Source of the DNA: Linepithema humile
Taxonomy: Eukaryota > Arthropoda > Insecta > Hymenoptera > Formicidae
Length of the DNA stretch: 64,000 nucleotides
Assembly: GCF_040581485.1 (NCBI RefSeq)
Contig: NC_090128.1
Coordinates: forward strand, 28,054,931 to 28,118,930
Direction: 5' to 3'
In this document: positions 1 through 10,952 of the stretch, piece after piece
Numbering within the stretch: the first letter of the stretch is position 1
Layout: each line of letters begins with the position of its first letter
Made by a program: the position numbers and the translations under genes
Notes under the pieces: model-generated
Databases searched by the model: none
Seen by the model: only the letters and a program-made list of their open reading frames with translations
Told to the model about the DNA's origin: nothing

Positions 1-1266
1 GTAATACAGCGCATGCTACAACAATTGTTGTAGAAGTAATTAGTTTTGTTGTTAGTCCTCGTGATAAACAGGGAAATCGTCTTTTCCATACGCCGTAAGT
101 TCTTTCCACTATTAGTCTTGTTCTGCTCTGTATGTTATTGTAACTACAATAATAAAATAATTTATAATACACTAATTTTTTTATCCATTAATTATTAACA
201 TTTTTTAGTTCAATTACAATTTTTTAATAGAATATAACAATTTTTCAATACAATTAATACAATTTAATTATAAATATTTTTTACTATTAAGAAATAGAGA
301 AAGAAAATTTCAACCTTATTTCTTCATTGGTTCTAGGATTTGGTATTGGCGTCATCAAAAATGATAAACATGGATATCCTCTATCACCAACAAGTATACC
401 ATCAAACTGATTTTCCATGTATCGTATATATAATAAAGAATTTTGAAAAATTCGACTGTCATGTGCGCTACCAGGCCACTCTGGTACAATGTCCAAAAAT
501 TCCATTTTAGGCCCAACAACAGTCTGTATATAAATACATATGTTATTCATTAAAAAAATAGTTATTAAAAATAAACAAGAATAATAATACATACTTGCAC
601 GTTAAGTGAAAAATATCCTTTTCTATTTCTGTAAATTTCATTTACATTTTGGATCTTGTATCCACCAATCTTATGTGAGTACAATCAATAGCTCCATCCA
701 CACCAGGAAGACCAATAGCTCCATTCCCTTTTCCAAGATTATTAAATAACTGCCAATTTTCATTTTGTATTTCTGAATTCCGTGGCATTTTTATATATTC
801 CTTAAGCAAGCTGGCAACTAATAAACTTACACGAAAAACTATTCTTGATGTTGTTGGTTGTGAAACAGTCATTGTATCACCGAGAAGAAGCTGAAAATAT
901 TAAATATATATATAATTATTTTATTATTTTATTAATTATTAATAACAATAAAATGTAGAATATTAATAAATATATTCTAATTGGAAATACCTGAAAACTT
1001 GCAGTTGCGTAATATCTCAAGCATATCAACAGTTGCATTACTGGTGGAATCGGCAGACCACGATTATTAATTTTTCCTAATCCTTCTTCAATTTTTGGTA
1101 ATATACCATACAGAACAGAATCTTTATTAAATCTATAGCGTTTCTTAAATTGCAAATTATTGTAAAATTCAAAAGGGTTTTGTCCATCACGAATATATCG
1201 TTTTCGTACACGTTCCACATTTTCAAAATCATCTTCGATGTCTTCGATATCGTTAATTTCTTCCAT
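1..1266 (-). pseudogene. PIF/Harbinger transposase (HARBI1-like, DDE_4), four exons, cut by window edge
   Basis: DDE transposase that would cut and paste its own element. Exons read on the minus strand are 1266-991 (from MEEINDIED), 890-595, 523-315 and 122 to beyond base 1, all with GT/AG borders. Family landmarks: GVDGAIDCTHIRL (first Asp) in exon 2, WPGSAHDSRIF and LVGDRGYP (second Asp) in exon 3, and VERTYGVWKRRFPCL (Glu block) in exon 4. Exon 2 has a frame break near 650: the frame ending DTRSKM meets a stop, while the next frame continues NVNEIYRNRKGYFSLN up to the donor. So this copy is probably inactive, unless the break is a sequence error. The Myb-like partner gene usual in Harbinger elements would lie left of base 1. 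The element's right terminus is at 1640. Confidence 0.88.
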
Positions 1267-1643
1267 TATCTCTCTATTTATAATATATTTAGATTATTAG
1301 TAGGTTATTAATAAAATATATTAGTAGGTTATTAACTACTTACAAAAATAAGATTATCTTAAGTAATGTACGATGTTGACTTAAAAATATAACCTTACTT
1401 TCTCTGAACATGAGCTTATTCGATACAAATAAGACTGTCTTATTTGATTATGAATTTAAACTAGTTTTAAGCATACTTAAGACATTACTATGAATTATAA
1501 CAGAAAAAGATCATCTTAATGAAGGTAAAGCTTAAGGCGATGCTTAAAGAAATCTTAATTTATGATTATGAATGTAGATGGCATCTTAAGTCCATGCTTA
1601 AGACAATCTTGGATATAAGAACGGACTATGAATACCGGCCTTA
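1267..1643 (-). mobile_element. 5' noncoding region and right terminus of the Harbinger element, TTA target site
   Basis: Read on the minus strand from 1640, the end begins GGCCGGTATTCATAGTCCG and is flanked by TTA (1641-1643), as expected for Harbinger TWA targets. The next 45 or so bases resemble the arm of the MITE at 9284-9444. Between the terminus and the transposase start lie degenerate repeats around the motif CTTAAG (about 1370-1620). They may be transposase binding sites; that function is inferred. Confidence 0.75.
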
Positions 1644-1789
1644 GTCATGATGATTATATGAAACTTGCAAAGAGTGGCTAGTAAGATTAAAGACATAGTA
1701 ATTATTTTTATCAGTTTAATTTTTCTGATACGACCTCAACACAGGGAATTCAGATATTGAACTGATTGTTCAAAAATTGGACAGATAAA

Positions 1790-2034
1790 TGTCCGAATAA
1801 ATAAAAATATATGCAACATTATTCTAAGATTGCAATAACAATGCATTATTGCAAATTCATTACATTGCAATATTACTGTAATCTTTCGTTACAATCTTCC
1901 TAAAAGCGGACATTTTAACGTTGCTGCAATCCCACAGCAATGATGCAACAACATTTTGCAGTGAATTTGCAATATTGCAACATTGCGATGAAAGATTGAT
2001 GCAATGTGTATGCAATCTTTGTGTACTGTATGAG
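1790..2034. mobile_element. CMC-like transposon end with GCAATATTGC subterminal repeats
   Basis: About ten degenerate copies of GCAATATTGC and TTGCAATCTT run through 1795-2030 and end at a terminus reading CTCATACAGTACAC on the minus strand. The same design is at 37740-37906 and 44497-44570. No coding capacity is left. A TA microsatellite follows (2036-2056). Confidence 0.5.
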
Positions 2035-2056
2035 TATATATATATATATATATATG

Positions 2057-2264
2057 ATGTGATATATGTATGATTATGTACTTTATGTTTGCGCAATAAA
2101 AACACAACAAAATAAAACAAGAAAATGTATATTTACTCATACACACCTTTATATAATCATATATAAATATATATAATCATATTCATGTATATATAGGTGT
2201 ATCTATTTATGGATGGACAAATTCGGTATATAATTTTGTATAATTAGATATGTACTATTTTTGT
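2057..2264. repeat. AT-rich spacer, and a terminus recurring at 36455
   Basis: Mostly TATA/ATAA low-complexity sequence. The junction with the zinc-finger relic (2270-2296) carries a block reading CCGGTAAAAAATTTCTCAT on the minus strand. The same block occurs at about 36456 in plus orientation, so it is probably the end of a separate repeat that truncated the neighbouring gene. Confidence 0.4.
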
Positions 2265-3705
2265 CTAATTATGTATGAGAAATTTTTTACCGGGCCCCAT
2301 CATAGCAGAAAATGGCGTGTCTCCAGTTACAAAAAATAAGAAACCTTTATAATTTCTTTCTTCACCATTAACAGATACATTTATGCCCTCAGTTTGAAGA
2401 GTTTTAATATCGTCAATAAAAGGTTTGAGTACCTTGTGTAGTCCAAATTTTTTCAAAAAAGTAGTCTTTACAATTGCATACAAATTAATGGCCTTGAGGC
2501 TAGAACGAAGTTCAGGAGGGATATTAACAAGAGTCCAGTAAAACATTGTCAACTTCTGTTTTACAGTATTTGCCCCAAGTGGGTTTACTACGCAGAAGTC
2601 ATCCCCATATAAAATGATGCCCAATGAGTTAGTGTGAGACGCAAAAAATTCATTTCTCTCATAATATAAGCCATCAGTAACAGTTAATAACCGATCGGTA
2701 TTTTTCTTGGGATTATCAATTTTGAAACGAATTTTATCATTATTCAAGAGAGCTTTCAAAATGCTAAGAAAAGATACTACGTACGTATAATGAGTTTTTT
2801 CCACTAAATTACAAGGTTTACGCAGCCAAACATGAGTTTTACCAAGAGGTATCGCTTTAGGCATTATCATATTAAATTTTTCCATGATAAACTTATCAAG
2901 TAGCCATCTGGATTTAACAGCTGAAAACAGTAGGGACGGTGAAAGATCTTCATTTAATAAATCATGGAATAGAAAACATTTTTATAGGAATAAAACCTGA
3001 ATTGTCGTTTGAAATTTGATGCATCTTATTCTGTAAAAATATATAAATATATAAATAAATTTAATAAATAAATAAAGAATTAAAAGGTTAAAATAATTTG
3101 ATCTAAAATGCAATTATAGCAAAATGATGAAAATAATTAATAACTAATACCAGAATTAAAGAGAGATAATCTTTTATTAATTCTTCCACTCCAACACGTA
3201 TTCGATCCAGTGCAATTTGTGAAGTTTTGCAACCTTCTCGCACTTGAATTAAAAACTGTGCTCCATGCCATTCAAGCAACTGGCGAGATGTCAATTCAGG
3301 AAAATTATAATTTTCTAGAAATTAATGTAAAATTAATTTCATATTTTTTCTGATTTTAAATCTGAATAATTTTAAAAACAACGTAATAATTTTTCTCCAA
3401 GATTGCCTACCTGCTGGTTCGTTAAAATCTTCGAAATTTTCTGGCCGTGCAGGTTCCTGTATATTATCTTCTCTTTCATAATTTCCTCTATTAAATATTA
3501 ATGCCCGATGGGCTCTTTGGAAGTGTTTTTTAAAAGAAAGCCAGTTAGAGTAAGTAGAACCACAACCCACAACAGAACACATTACCATAAAATTTTTGTC
3601 AAATCGATGATGCCACACTGTATGATTAAGGAGGAGACGCTTAGTAACAGCACGATATGCACACATATTACATTTGTATCTTTCGAACTGCATGATTAAT
3701 CTCAA
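2265..3705 (-). pseudogene. C2H2 zinc-finger protein of a multicopy arthropod family, truncated
   Basis: Minus-strand exons: 3705-3411 (start may be Met5, MQFERYKC), 3314-3151, and a third ending at 2265. Exon 1 has two zinc knuckles, CNMC...H...H and CSVVGC...H...H. Exon 2 (FPELTSRQLLEWHGAQFLIQ) and exon 3 (IPLGKTHVWLRK, DDFCVVNPLGA, LHKVLKPFIDDIKTL, FVTGDTP) match, from memory, large proteins that recur in arthropod and fish genomes and have no assigned function. A frame break lies near 2965. The protein stops just after GDTPFSAMMG, where an unrelated repeat end begins, so the usual C-terminal half is missing. It is divergent from the gene at 3834, with about 130 bp between the two starts. 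Confidence 0.6.
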
Positions 3706-3833
3706 TAAAAAAAATTAATCAATTTCTATATGACAAACAGCTGATGAATTGTGAAGTGCATTGAGAGTCGTTGCTAAGGACGACCAGAATTAAAGTTTGA
3801 ATATTTTATCATTATTTATTCGATGTTTATGAC
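3706..3833. promoter_or_regulatory. Probable shared divergent promoter
   Basis: Only 128 bp separate the two divergent start codons. The stretch is mixed in composition with AT-rich ends, and I see no clear TATA box or named site. A bidirectional promoter is inferred from the arrangement alone. Confidence 0.35.
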
Positions 3834-6040
3834 ATGTCTGCTAACGAAAAGACTGTTTTTTGTGAAATTGGTGAAGGAAGAGTAAAAAAAAAAAGTTTAC
3901 ATCTAATAGTACAGTGGAAGATGCAGAAGCTCTTCGCCAAAGTTTAATTAAGGCGGCTGAAAAGGACTCTCATCTTTATGATAAAATTAATGGCAGCACA
4001 ATAATATTACAATGTTTCGTCAAAGAAGCATTATTGTATGTGGATGTTGAAGAAGACGACGATATTGAACCTAATTGTATTGTGAAAATTAGATTTCTCA
4101 AGACTCAAACAATAATGGAAGTTTTGTCACCAAGTTCAGAGCCCTCAACTTCTTCAAACAACTCATCATCAAATTTTCAAAATTTAATTGATGAAAAATT
4201 GGATTTTGTTTTGGATGTTGAAGACATTACTTTGGCAAAAAAATCAAACGAGGGAGACGTTCATTTAAATCAAAATAAAAATGAATCTTTGACCAGTTGC
4301 TTCTCTAAATCGAAGAAGTAAAAAATTCAATCAGTAAATATTTCAACATTTAACTATTAATTTATCTATTTTTTTATTAATTAGTGTCATATATTATGCT
4401 ATATTTCGTCGTATCGCAAATTCTTGTTGTGACTAATTTTATAATAGAATATTTGGTTTCTGTTTTTTAATTTTTTCATTCTTTTGTGTGTAGAAAAATG
4501 AAAATCCCTTTATACTCCCAGCCTTAAATAATAATTTGAAAACATTGCTTTTCAATGATAAAATAATCACATAACAAGACAGGAATACGACATTGGTGCT
4601 AAATTTGAAAAAATTTATATCCTTTTGGGCAGTAGACTTGTTATCCAAAACTAATCAGTGCCCAACGATGACAGACTACAATTTATATTCATTAAAAATT
4701 GTAGAGGCATATCCTATTCTTCAGGATTGCATAAATGCTGGAGCAAAGCACATAAATGTAAATATGTACTACAGTGTTAAAATCATTTTATCGATTAAAG
4801 TTGCATATATATATATATATAATGTTTATTGGTTCATAGGCAACAGTGAGTAGGCAGTTAAGTTCTCGAGTGAGAAATACAAGATTCTCTCAGAAAAAGG
4901 CTACCGCAAAAGTTTTCACTAATAATAAATGTCAAGCCATAGTTATTTCAAGGAATGAGTAAGGATCTGATATTATATAAAGATTGTTTTATTTATTATA
5001 AAAGTTACAAAAATATTTTTCCACCTAACAGAGAGTTGGGTGAGTCAAGTGAATCCAGTGCAAAGGATAATTCCGAAGAGCAAAAAGCAATGATTGAGGA
5101 ATTAAAGAAAGCATCGGAAAAGGGGACAGACCTACGGCATATAAACCGACTTTTAAAAGAAACGTTTGAATTCCGGCGGCAGATTGTGAAAAGAATAGAT
5201 TCATGTGCCGTTGTTATAATTGAATATCCCTTTTTGATGAAATGTGATGTAGTAAGCATTTTTATTTTGTTTCTTACTACAAAATAATTATTAAATAATA
5301 ATTATTATAATTAAAATAATAAATAAATAATAAAAATAAGAATTATAATAATAAATAAATAATAAAAATAATAATAATTATTATAATTAAAATAATAAAT
5401 AAATAATAATTATTAAATAATTATTATTAATTATTTTAAACTAGGTGCTTCAAGAACTTCTTTTGATGGAACCGAAACATTCATTGGAAGAACTACTAAA
5501 ATTTATGGATGACATAATAATAAAATTAGCCACATTATATATTTTAAAATTTCAACATCTGTTGAACATTTTTCAGAAATCGATAAAATTAAAGGATTAA
5601 TCGCATTTTTTTTTTAATTTTATGCGCAAGAAGACAAGCTATTCTAACGAGCTTTTTATGCTATTTGATGTATGTTTATAATATTTGATATATGATATAT
5701 ATTTGTGCATATAATATATAATTAATTAATATATAATTAGTATTATATATTAATTGCTTTATCTATTAAATTGTTTTTCGGTAACAGGCATTTAAAGTCA
5801 GAGAGGAAGTTTTAGTAACCAAAAAAACTGATTCTCCCCGTCTCATATTTTTTGAAGAAGAGGGAAGATTGGTATCTGCTTTTATTTGCGTTGATGATAG
5901 TATAAAAATGAAAGTTAAAAATTCAACTGCTGTGAAATTTACTATTTGTTTGTTGGGATGCTATTATGCGTGGGACTCCCATTATCCAGGAAATTATAAG
6001 ACTGTGCTGGATTTCTTCGACAAGTATTATTTAACAAAAT
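3834..6040 (+). pseudogene. SAMD3-like / transposon-associated protein, multi-exon, degraded
   Basis: Pieces in order: MSANEKTVFCEIGEG from 3834; an acidic stretch 3914-4321; YNLYSLKIVEAYPILQD near 4680-4740; ATVSRQLSSRVRNTR after a CATAG acceptor at 4841; EEQKAMIEELKKASEKG through LKETFEFRRQIV near 5080-5190; LQELLLMEPKHSLEEL near 5450; and AFKVREEVLV through FICVDDSIKMKV to AWDSHYPGNYKTVLDFF at 5790-6030. From memory the order fits proteins annotated SAMD3-like or uncharacterized in fish and arthropods. The first two pieces are out of frame across an A11 run (about 3887-3897), and some segments have in-frame stops. The last segment reads without a stop into a Penelope-like fragment. Function unknown. 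Confidence 0.5.
5288..5440. repeat. AATAAT low-complexity tract
   Basis: About 150 bases of imperfect AAT/AATA repeats inside an intron of the plus-strand relic. Nothing else is visible here. Confidence 0.8.
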
Positions 6041-7110
6041 TATTTACAATAATCAAAAACTTTCGAAATTTTGGACCACATTTAATATTCTTTACTATTC
6101 CGTACATTCCATCGGTTTACAAAGATTTCAACTCCATAGCCAGAAGCTTCAACTTAAAATTATCATGTTCAATTCCGAACAATCTAACACAATTTATAAA
6201 GACGGGCAAAGACAGGTTGAATAAATTTTCTCATTGTCAGGTCGTATACATGATATCGTGTCGAGATTGTGAGAAAACTTACGTGGGTTAGACAAAAAGA
6301 CAACTTAATACTAGAATCAAAGAACACAAGAATGACATGAAAAAGAGCTGTTCCCCCTCTGTTATATCTAAACATAAAATGGATTTTTCTCACGATTTTG
6401 ACTGGGACAATGTGAGAATTTTGGACGGGGAACCTTCTTATGGAAAGAGATTAATATCCGAAATGGTGTTTATAAAAAGACAACGTGCAGGCTTAAATAA
6501 TCAAAATGACACCGAACGGTTACCGGACTCTTATCTCCCCATCATTAATTTGTTTTTCTTTTCATATATTAATTCCTTTCATCCCCTCCTAGGTACTTAT
6601 ACCTTCCCCTCCATACTCCTTATTCTTTCCGTCCCCCCTCCTCCACCGCTCTCTCACTATTCTTTCATCACTTGAATATTGTCGTTATTCTGTTGCGTAC
6701 ATTGAGGTTTCAACCATCATATAATATGGATCTAAGATTTCTCTCCTACCTTGTTCCATCTTGGGTGGATGAGCTTTCTACAAGTGTTTTAACACAAGTA
6801 TGTAAAAATTATTTCTTTTTTCGGTTTGCGCTCAATTTGTAACGGGAATTTCTTATTTGGTTCTTTTTTATTACAGTTCTAACGTGGTTGAACTACTCTT
6901 CTGTTAATTATGTCAATTTACTTCTTATTTTGTATTTAATTTTAAGCGTTGCGTTTTATTGGTTTTTGTAATAACACTGATAAAGGCCTGATGACAGGCT
7001 GAAACGTTTGTTTTTTATGTAAATGTTTAATGGTTATAAACTAATACACGATAACCTTCGCACGAATATCTGGCTGTTGGCTCTTTACGCTCCTATCAAA
7101 TATTATTGAT
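6040..7110 (+). mobile_element. 3' fragment of a Penelope-like element with GIY-YIG endonuclease
   Basis: Translation from about 6050 gives FFTIPYIPSVYKDF, then a GIY-YIG domain (VVYMISCRDCEKTYVG, TRIKEHKND, SPSVISKHKMDFSHDFDW) and a C-terminal NDTERLPDSYLPI ending near 6560. The domain nicks target DNA in Penelope-type retroelements. An in-frame TAG (about 6289), where the family has Gln, breaks the domain, and the reverse transcriptase is absent. The noncoding tail carries a short hairpin at about 6986-6999 (GCCTGATGACAGGC) followed by GAAACG, faintly like a hammerhead ribozyme core. The two helices needed for cleavage are not evident. Confidence 0.75.
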
Positions 7111-7199
7111 TTTAACAATCATCAGAGCCTGATACATCTATAATTTTTAATATTCTTTCATTGTAATTGTGTGTTATTTGTAAACTTAAAAATTAAATA

Positions 7200-7352
7200 A
7201 AAAAATTAAATTAATTAAATTAATTAAATTAATTAAATAAAACGGTTTTTGGCGTTTTATTTTAAAACTTTTCAAAATAAACACTTTAAAATTCGGAAAA
7301 GTGTTTTATTCGAAAACACCTTTATATGTTTCAGAATAAAACATTTTTCAAA
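7200..7352. repeat. Degenerate AAACACTTT-rich repeat, left flank
   Basis: Low-complexity TTAAATTAA is followed by several near copies of AAACACTTT and AAGTGTTTT. The same motif flanks the other side of the next MITE (7750-7870), so the two may be arms of one older element. Confidence 0.4.
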
Positions 7353-7748
7353 CACTCAAAAAAATATTTCACTGATGTAGCTAGATTTCTAGATATCGCA
7401 ACAAGAATGTATCGCTATTTTTCGTATCTGTGAAAACATTGTTTGTCACATATAGAATTTATAGCAATAATGTTCTAGCAATAGCTTCTGAAAAATTTAG
7501 GTACCATTGCTAAATGTTATTCATTGCATGATCTAACACGTGATTGATCTTATATAGATAGGCGCTTTAGAGAAACTTTCTTTTTAAAGTTCACAAACAA
7601 TACAGATATATATTCTGTTTCTGTCATTTAAACTGATTAAGTAATTACATATGCAATATCACAACAGTTGCTAATCATTTATCTGTTTTAGTTAATTTTT
7701 TACACCTAGAAAATTTTAGCTATTATTGCAAGATCATTTTTTTGAGTG
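7353..7748. mobile_element. MITE with perfect 13-bp inverted ends (CACTCAAAAAAAT)
   Basis: The ends at 7353-7365 and 7736-7748 are exact reverse complements. AAA occurs on both flanks, which could be a 3-bp target duplication. The 396-bp interior has no ORF. Superfamily not identified. Confidence 0.6.
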
Positions 7749-7869
7749 AAACTAAACACTTTTTAACGTTTCACATGTCCGTTTAAAAATTAAACATTTT
7801 TAAGCGTTTCAAAAGTGAAGACAAGAAATAAAACACTTTAATGTTTTAAATTTAAACACTTTCTTTTAT

Positions 7870-8460
7870 GAGTGTATTGATTTAGCCGCTTTCATGACTA
7901 TATCAATAATTTGTGGTGCATTGATAACATAAATTCTTAAACAATATGCTATCTAAATAATTTAGAAAATATAAATTATTTTAAATATAACACAATACAA
8001 TAAATTATTTTCTTATTAAATATTACTATAGCAAGATTGTAATTACGTATCAGACAGGAGTCAAATTTAAATAAAATTGGCGTGAACTTCATTATATGAT
8101 TGATATTTACACCGGTGCAATCCCAAATTATAATATTGTTAGTAACTATATCTTTTTCTATGCGCACTTCTATTGTCATTAAGCGATACCTGTAACATTA
8201 GCATATAACGTGCATTTTTTCTGCTTTCGGAAAAAGTCGAAAAAAAATTTTTCTATTTATTCCAATTTTTCAACATCTTTAGCTTACTCTTACAACATGC
8301 GATCTACTTGTGAGTAATTTTTTTCATGAATTAAGTTATGGACAAATGCAATGCTCGACAATTTAATCTTCTGAGAAATAATATTTACGGGAACAAAATC
8401 GTATTTCTGCTTATTTACTGTGATAATATAATTACTCGTATCTTCTCCGTAGTACGTTTA
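7870..8460. other. AT-rich noncoding stretch
   Basis: Short ORFs here have no recognisable domain and unremarkable codon use. I see no RNA gene or clear repeat structure. Confidence 0.5.
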
Positions 8461-8468
8461 CTCTAATT

Positions 8469-8877
8469 CAGTGCTCGGAATTAGTCTGAACATTTCAGCC
8501 GATTTCCGTGATATACGCCTCCTTTCCTCTCCTTACCACGCGCGCCGCAGCCGCTAGGGCCAGCGCCGCCGAGCGTTAGGAGCGGCACTATCCGATTATA
8601 AGTGGGTTCTTCTCCCTATTTATTAAAATTTAAAAAAATTTATTGAAATTTATTAAAAATAAATTTTTTATTTTTAAATTTATTTTTAATAAATAAATTT
8701 TAATAAATTTTTTTAAATTTTAATAAATAGGTAGAAGAACCCACTCATAATCGGATAGTGCCGCTCCTAACGCTCGGCGGCGCTGGCCCTAGCGGCTGCG
8801 GTGCGCGCGGTAAGGAGAGGAGAGGAGGCGTATACCACGGAAATCGGCTGAAATGTTCAGACTAATTCCGAGCACTG
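8469..8877. mobile_element. hAT-type palindromic MITE, 8-bp target duplication CTCTAATT
   Basis: The ends read CAGTGCTCGGAATTAG and its complement. Each arm is about 170 bp, with a GC-rich outer part and a TTTATTAAAAAT core. The 8-bp direct repeat CTCTAATT lies at 8461-8468 and 8878-8885. CAGTG ends with 8-bp duplications are diagnostic of hAT elements. A sister copy is at 36548-36957 and a half copy at 10111-10326. Confidence 0.88.
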
Positions 8878-8946
8878 CTCTAATTGATAGACTTGAATGT
8901 TAGGAATAGCAGATTGATAGCAAATTTGCTATTAATTTAGATCAGA

Positions 8947-9115
8947 GCTCAGCGTTAGTTGCACATTTCGGCTCGATTCTTGAGACGACGCCTCCCGCTC
9001 TCCCACTCTCCCACCACCGCGCGGCCGCTGGCGGCCGAGCCGTCGATAGCCTTGACTCAGGAGCGCCTGTGTAACAAATAGGCTAAAAATTTTATTTTCT
9101 GAAAGGTGCCCGCTC
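8947..9115. mobile_element. Half copy of a second hAT-like MITE family (relative of 51042-51477)
   Basis: It shares TTAGTTGCACATTTCGG, the CGGCCGCTGGCGGCCGAGCC block, a CTCAGGAGCG block, AAATAGGCT and TTTCTGAAAGGTGCC with the element at 51042-51477. Only one arm is present. Confidence 0.65.
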
Positions 9116-9137
9116 ATCATCAGTCTATTTGCATATA

Positions 9138-9772
9138 CAGGGTGTCCGACAATTGCTGAATCACCTCTCGGGTGTAGGTAGAGCGAATTAAACCGAGTAG
9201 AAAAGTCCTCTACCATTTTGCGATTTTGGCAATAATTAATGAAAAATTAATTAAAGAAGATCGGCCAATTTCCGCGAGTCTAAGGGCGGTATTCATAGTC
9301 CGTTCTTATATTCAAAATCGTCTTAAGCACGGACTTATATTCGCTCTCTTCGTCACACACATAGATTGTGTCTGACGAAGAGAGCGAATATAAGTTTGTG
9401 CTTAAGACGATCTTGAATATAAGAACGGACTATGAATACCGGCCTAAGCGCGCAGCGAGAAGAGACAGCACTGTTACGTGGTCGCTAAGACGCAAGGATC
9501 TAGCATTCAGCACCGCTCGTATGTTGCCGTTGTCAATTGTAGAGCGCTCCTCCCAACGCTTCATCGTGTGCCTAGTAACCAAATAACAGTGGACTGTACC
9601 GCCACGGGTCTCTTCTCGCTGCGCACTTAAACTCGCGCGAATTGGCCGATATTTTTTAATTAATTCCCCATTAATTATTGCAAAAATCGCAAAATGGTAG
9701 AGGACTTTTCTACTCGGTTTAACTTGCTCTACCTACACTCGAGAGGTGATTTAGCAATTGTCGGACACCCTG
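9138..9772. mobile_element. Palindromic MITE with CAGGGTGTCC ends and TA target, hosting a nested MITE
   Basis: Left arm 9138-9280 and right arm about 9448-9772 are inverted copies (CAGGGTGTCCGACAATTGCT at the tip), flanked by TA. With the nested insertion at 9284-9444 removed, the centre is also palindromic (AGCGAGAAGAGAC and its complement). Half copies lie at 26401-26540 and 48667-48806. The ends and TA target suggest a Tc1/mariner relative. Confidence 0.75.
9284..9444. mobile_element. Harbinger-type MITE, 161 bp, TAA target duplication
   Basis: A near-perfect hairpin bounded by GGGCGGTATTCATAGTCCG and its complement, with TAA at 9281-9283 and 9445-9447. The outer 45 or so bases match the terminus of the Harbinger element ending at 1640. 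It was therefore probably mobilised by that family. It is nested in the CAGGGTGTCC MITE. Confidence 0.85.
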
Positions 9773-9841
9773 TATATAATACTCCTATATGGCTAGTTGA
9801 GCTCTCAGCGGAGATCCAACACTACGGTGCAGAGTCTGCAC

Positions 9842-10098
9842 CAATAAATTTCTACGTCACCCATGAGGTACTAATACTGACACGTTTTTCAAAAAGTGGT
9901 TTCTATCTACATTAGTGCATCAATTGTTCATTCTCATAAAAGGCCAAGAAAATCTAATTAAGAAAATCTCTTTTATATATTTTTTTTTTAAATTAAGAAT
10001 TTATTTTTATCTTTAGTGGAATAGGTCTACGGGGGAAACCACTTTAAAAAAAAACGCTTCAGCATTAGTATCTCATGGGTGACGTGGAAATCTATTGA
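9842..10098. mobile_element. Inverted-repeat element with CGTCACCCATGAG arms
   Basis: The arms at 9842-9905 and about 10020-10098 are diverged inverted copies sharing CGTCACCCATGAG/CTCATGGGTGACG and AAAGTGGTTTC. No ORF and no clear target duplication. Family unknown. Confidence 0.55.
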
Positions 10099-10110
10099 AA
10101 TATTTCCACT

Positions 10111-10326
10111 TAATAAATTTAAAAATAAAAAATTTATTTTTAATAAATTTTAATACATTTTTTAAATTTTAATAAATAGGGAGAAGAACCCACTCATAAT
10201 CAGATAGTGTCGCTCCTAACGCTCGGCGGCGCTGGCCCAAGCGGCTGCGGCGCGCGCGGTAAGGAGAGGAAAGGAGGCGTATACCACGGAAATCGGCTGA
10301 AATGTTCAGACTAATTCCGAGCACTG
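10111..10326. mobile_element. Half copy of the CAGTGCTCGG hAT MITE
   Basis: One arm only, matching the right half of 8469-8877 and ending CCGAGCACTG. The left half is missing. Confidence 0.8.
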
Positions 10327-10681
10327 ACTTACGTAATACATTTGAGAGCATCGTTGATGACGAATTATCTTAATTGAAAATCATACTGAAGTTGGTTTTC
10401 AATCGTACCAACTCAAAAAAGCAAATCACTCATCAGAATATTTGCATATAAAAAGCAAAGATATTTCTATAAAAAATAATCTTCTGTCGAACAGAATAAC
10501 AATTCGGGTTACCTTAGATCGGATGAAAGTTTGTTTTATAGGCTAGGTACTGAAATTATTACCGGTTTTAAAGTCAACGGTACCAATATAACAACACTAA
10601 AATTGTACTTAGTGTAGACGAGCGAAAGTGGTCGGATGAGCCACAAGTAGGATTATCCTTCGGTGTAGATAGAGCATCAGG
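10327..10681. other. Unannotated AT-rich spacer
   Basis: No ORF, repeat or RNA structure that I can support. Confidence 0.5.
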
Positions 10682-10952
10682 CACTCCAGCATCCTCTTAA
10701 ACAATTCCAAAAAATATATAAATATGAAACTATCGAAGGCTTAGAACATATATACTGAAAGAGGCATAGCCTATCTAAATATACATAACAAAAGTGTCCC
10801 CTACATCTATCTATCCTTGTCTGTACGAAATCGGTCAATGCGCTTGCGCGAATGAATAACCGCTTAAGTTGAAAGTAGAAAGATTTAAAATAGGTGGAAG
10901 GCATTTGAAAATTTGATTATAATAATATATTCTTTAAGAGGATGCTGAAGTG
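10682..10952. mobile_element. MITE with CACTYCAGCATCCTCTTAAA ends
   Basis: The ends at 10682-10701 and 10933-10952 are inverted with one mismatch. The AT-rich interior of about 270 bp has no ORF. No target duplication is obvious. Confidence 0.6.

Noticed and set aside
1..1266. Domesticated HARBI1 host gene
   Set aside because: The copy has a frame break and a transposon terminus with a TWA target at 1640-1643, which fits a mobile element.
6980..7025. Hammerhead ribozyme in the Penelope tail
   Set aside because: CTGATGA and GAAA are present, but the stem between them is too short and the flanking helices are not evident.
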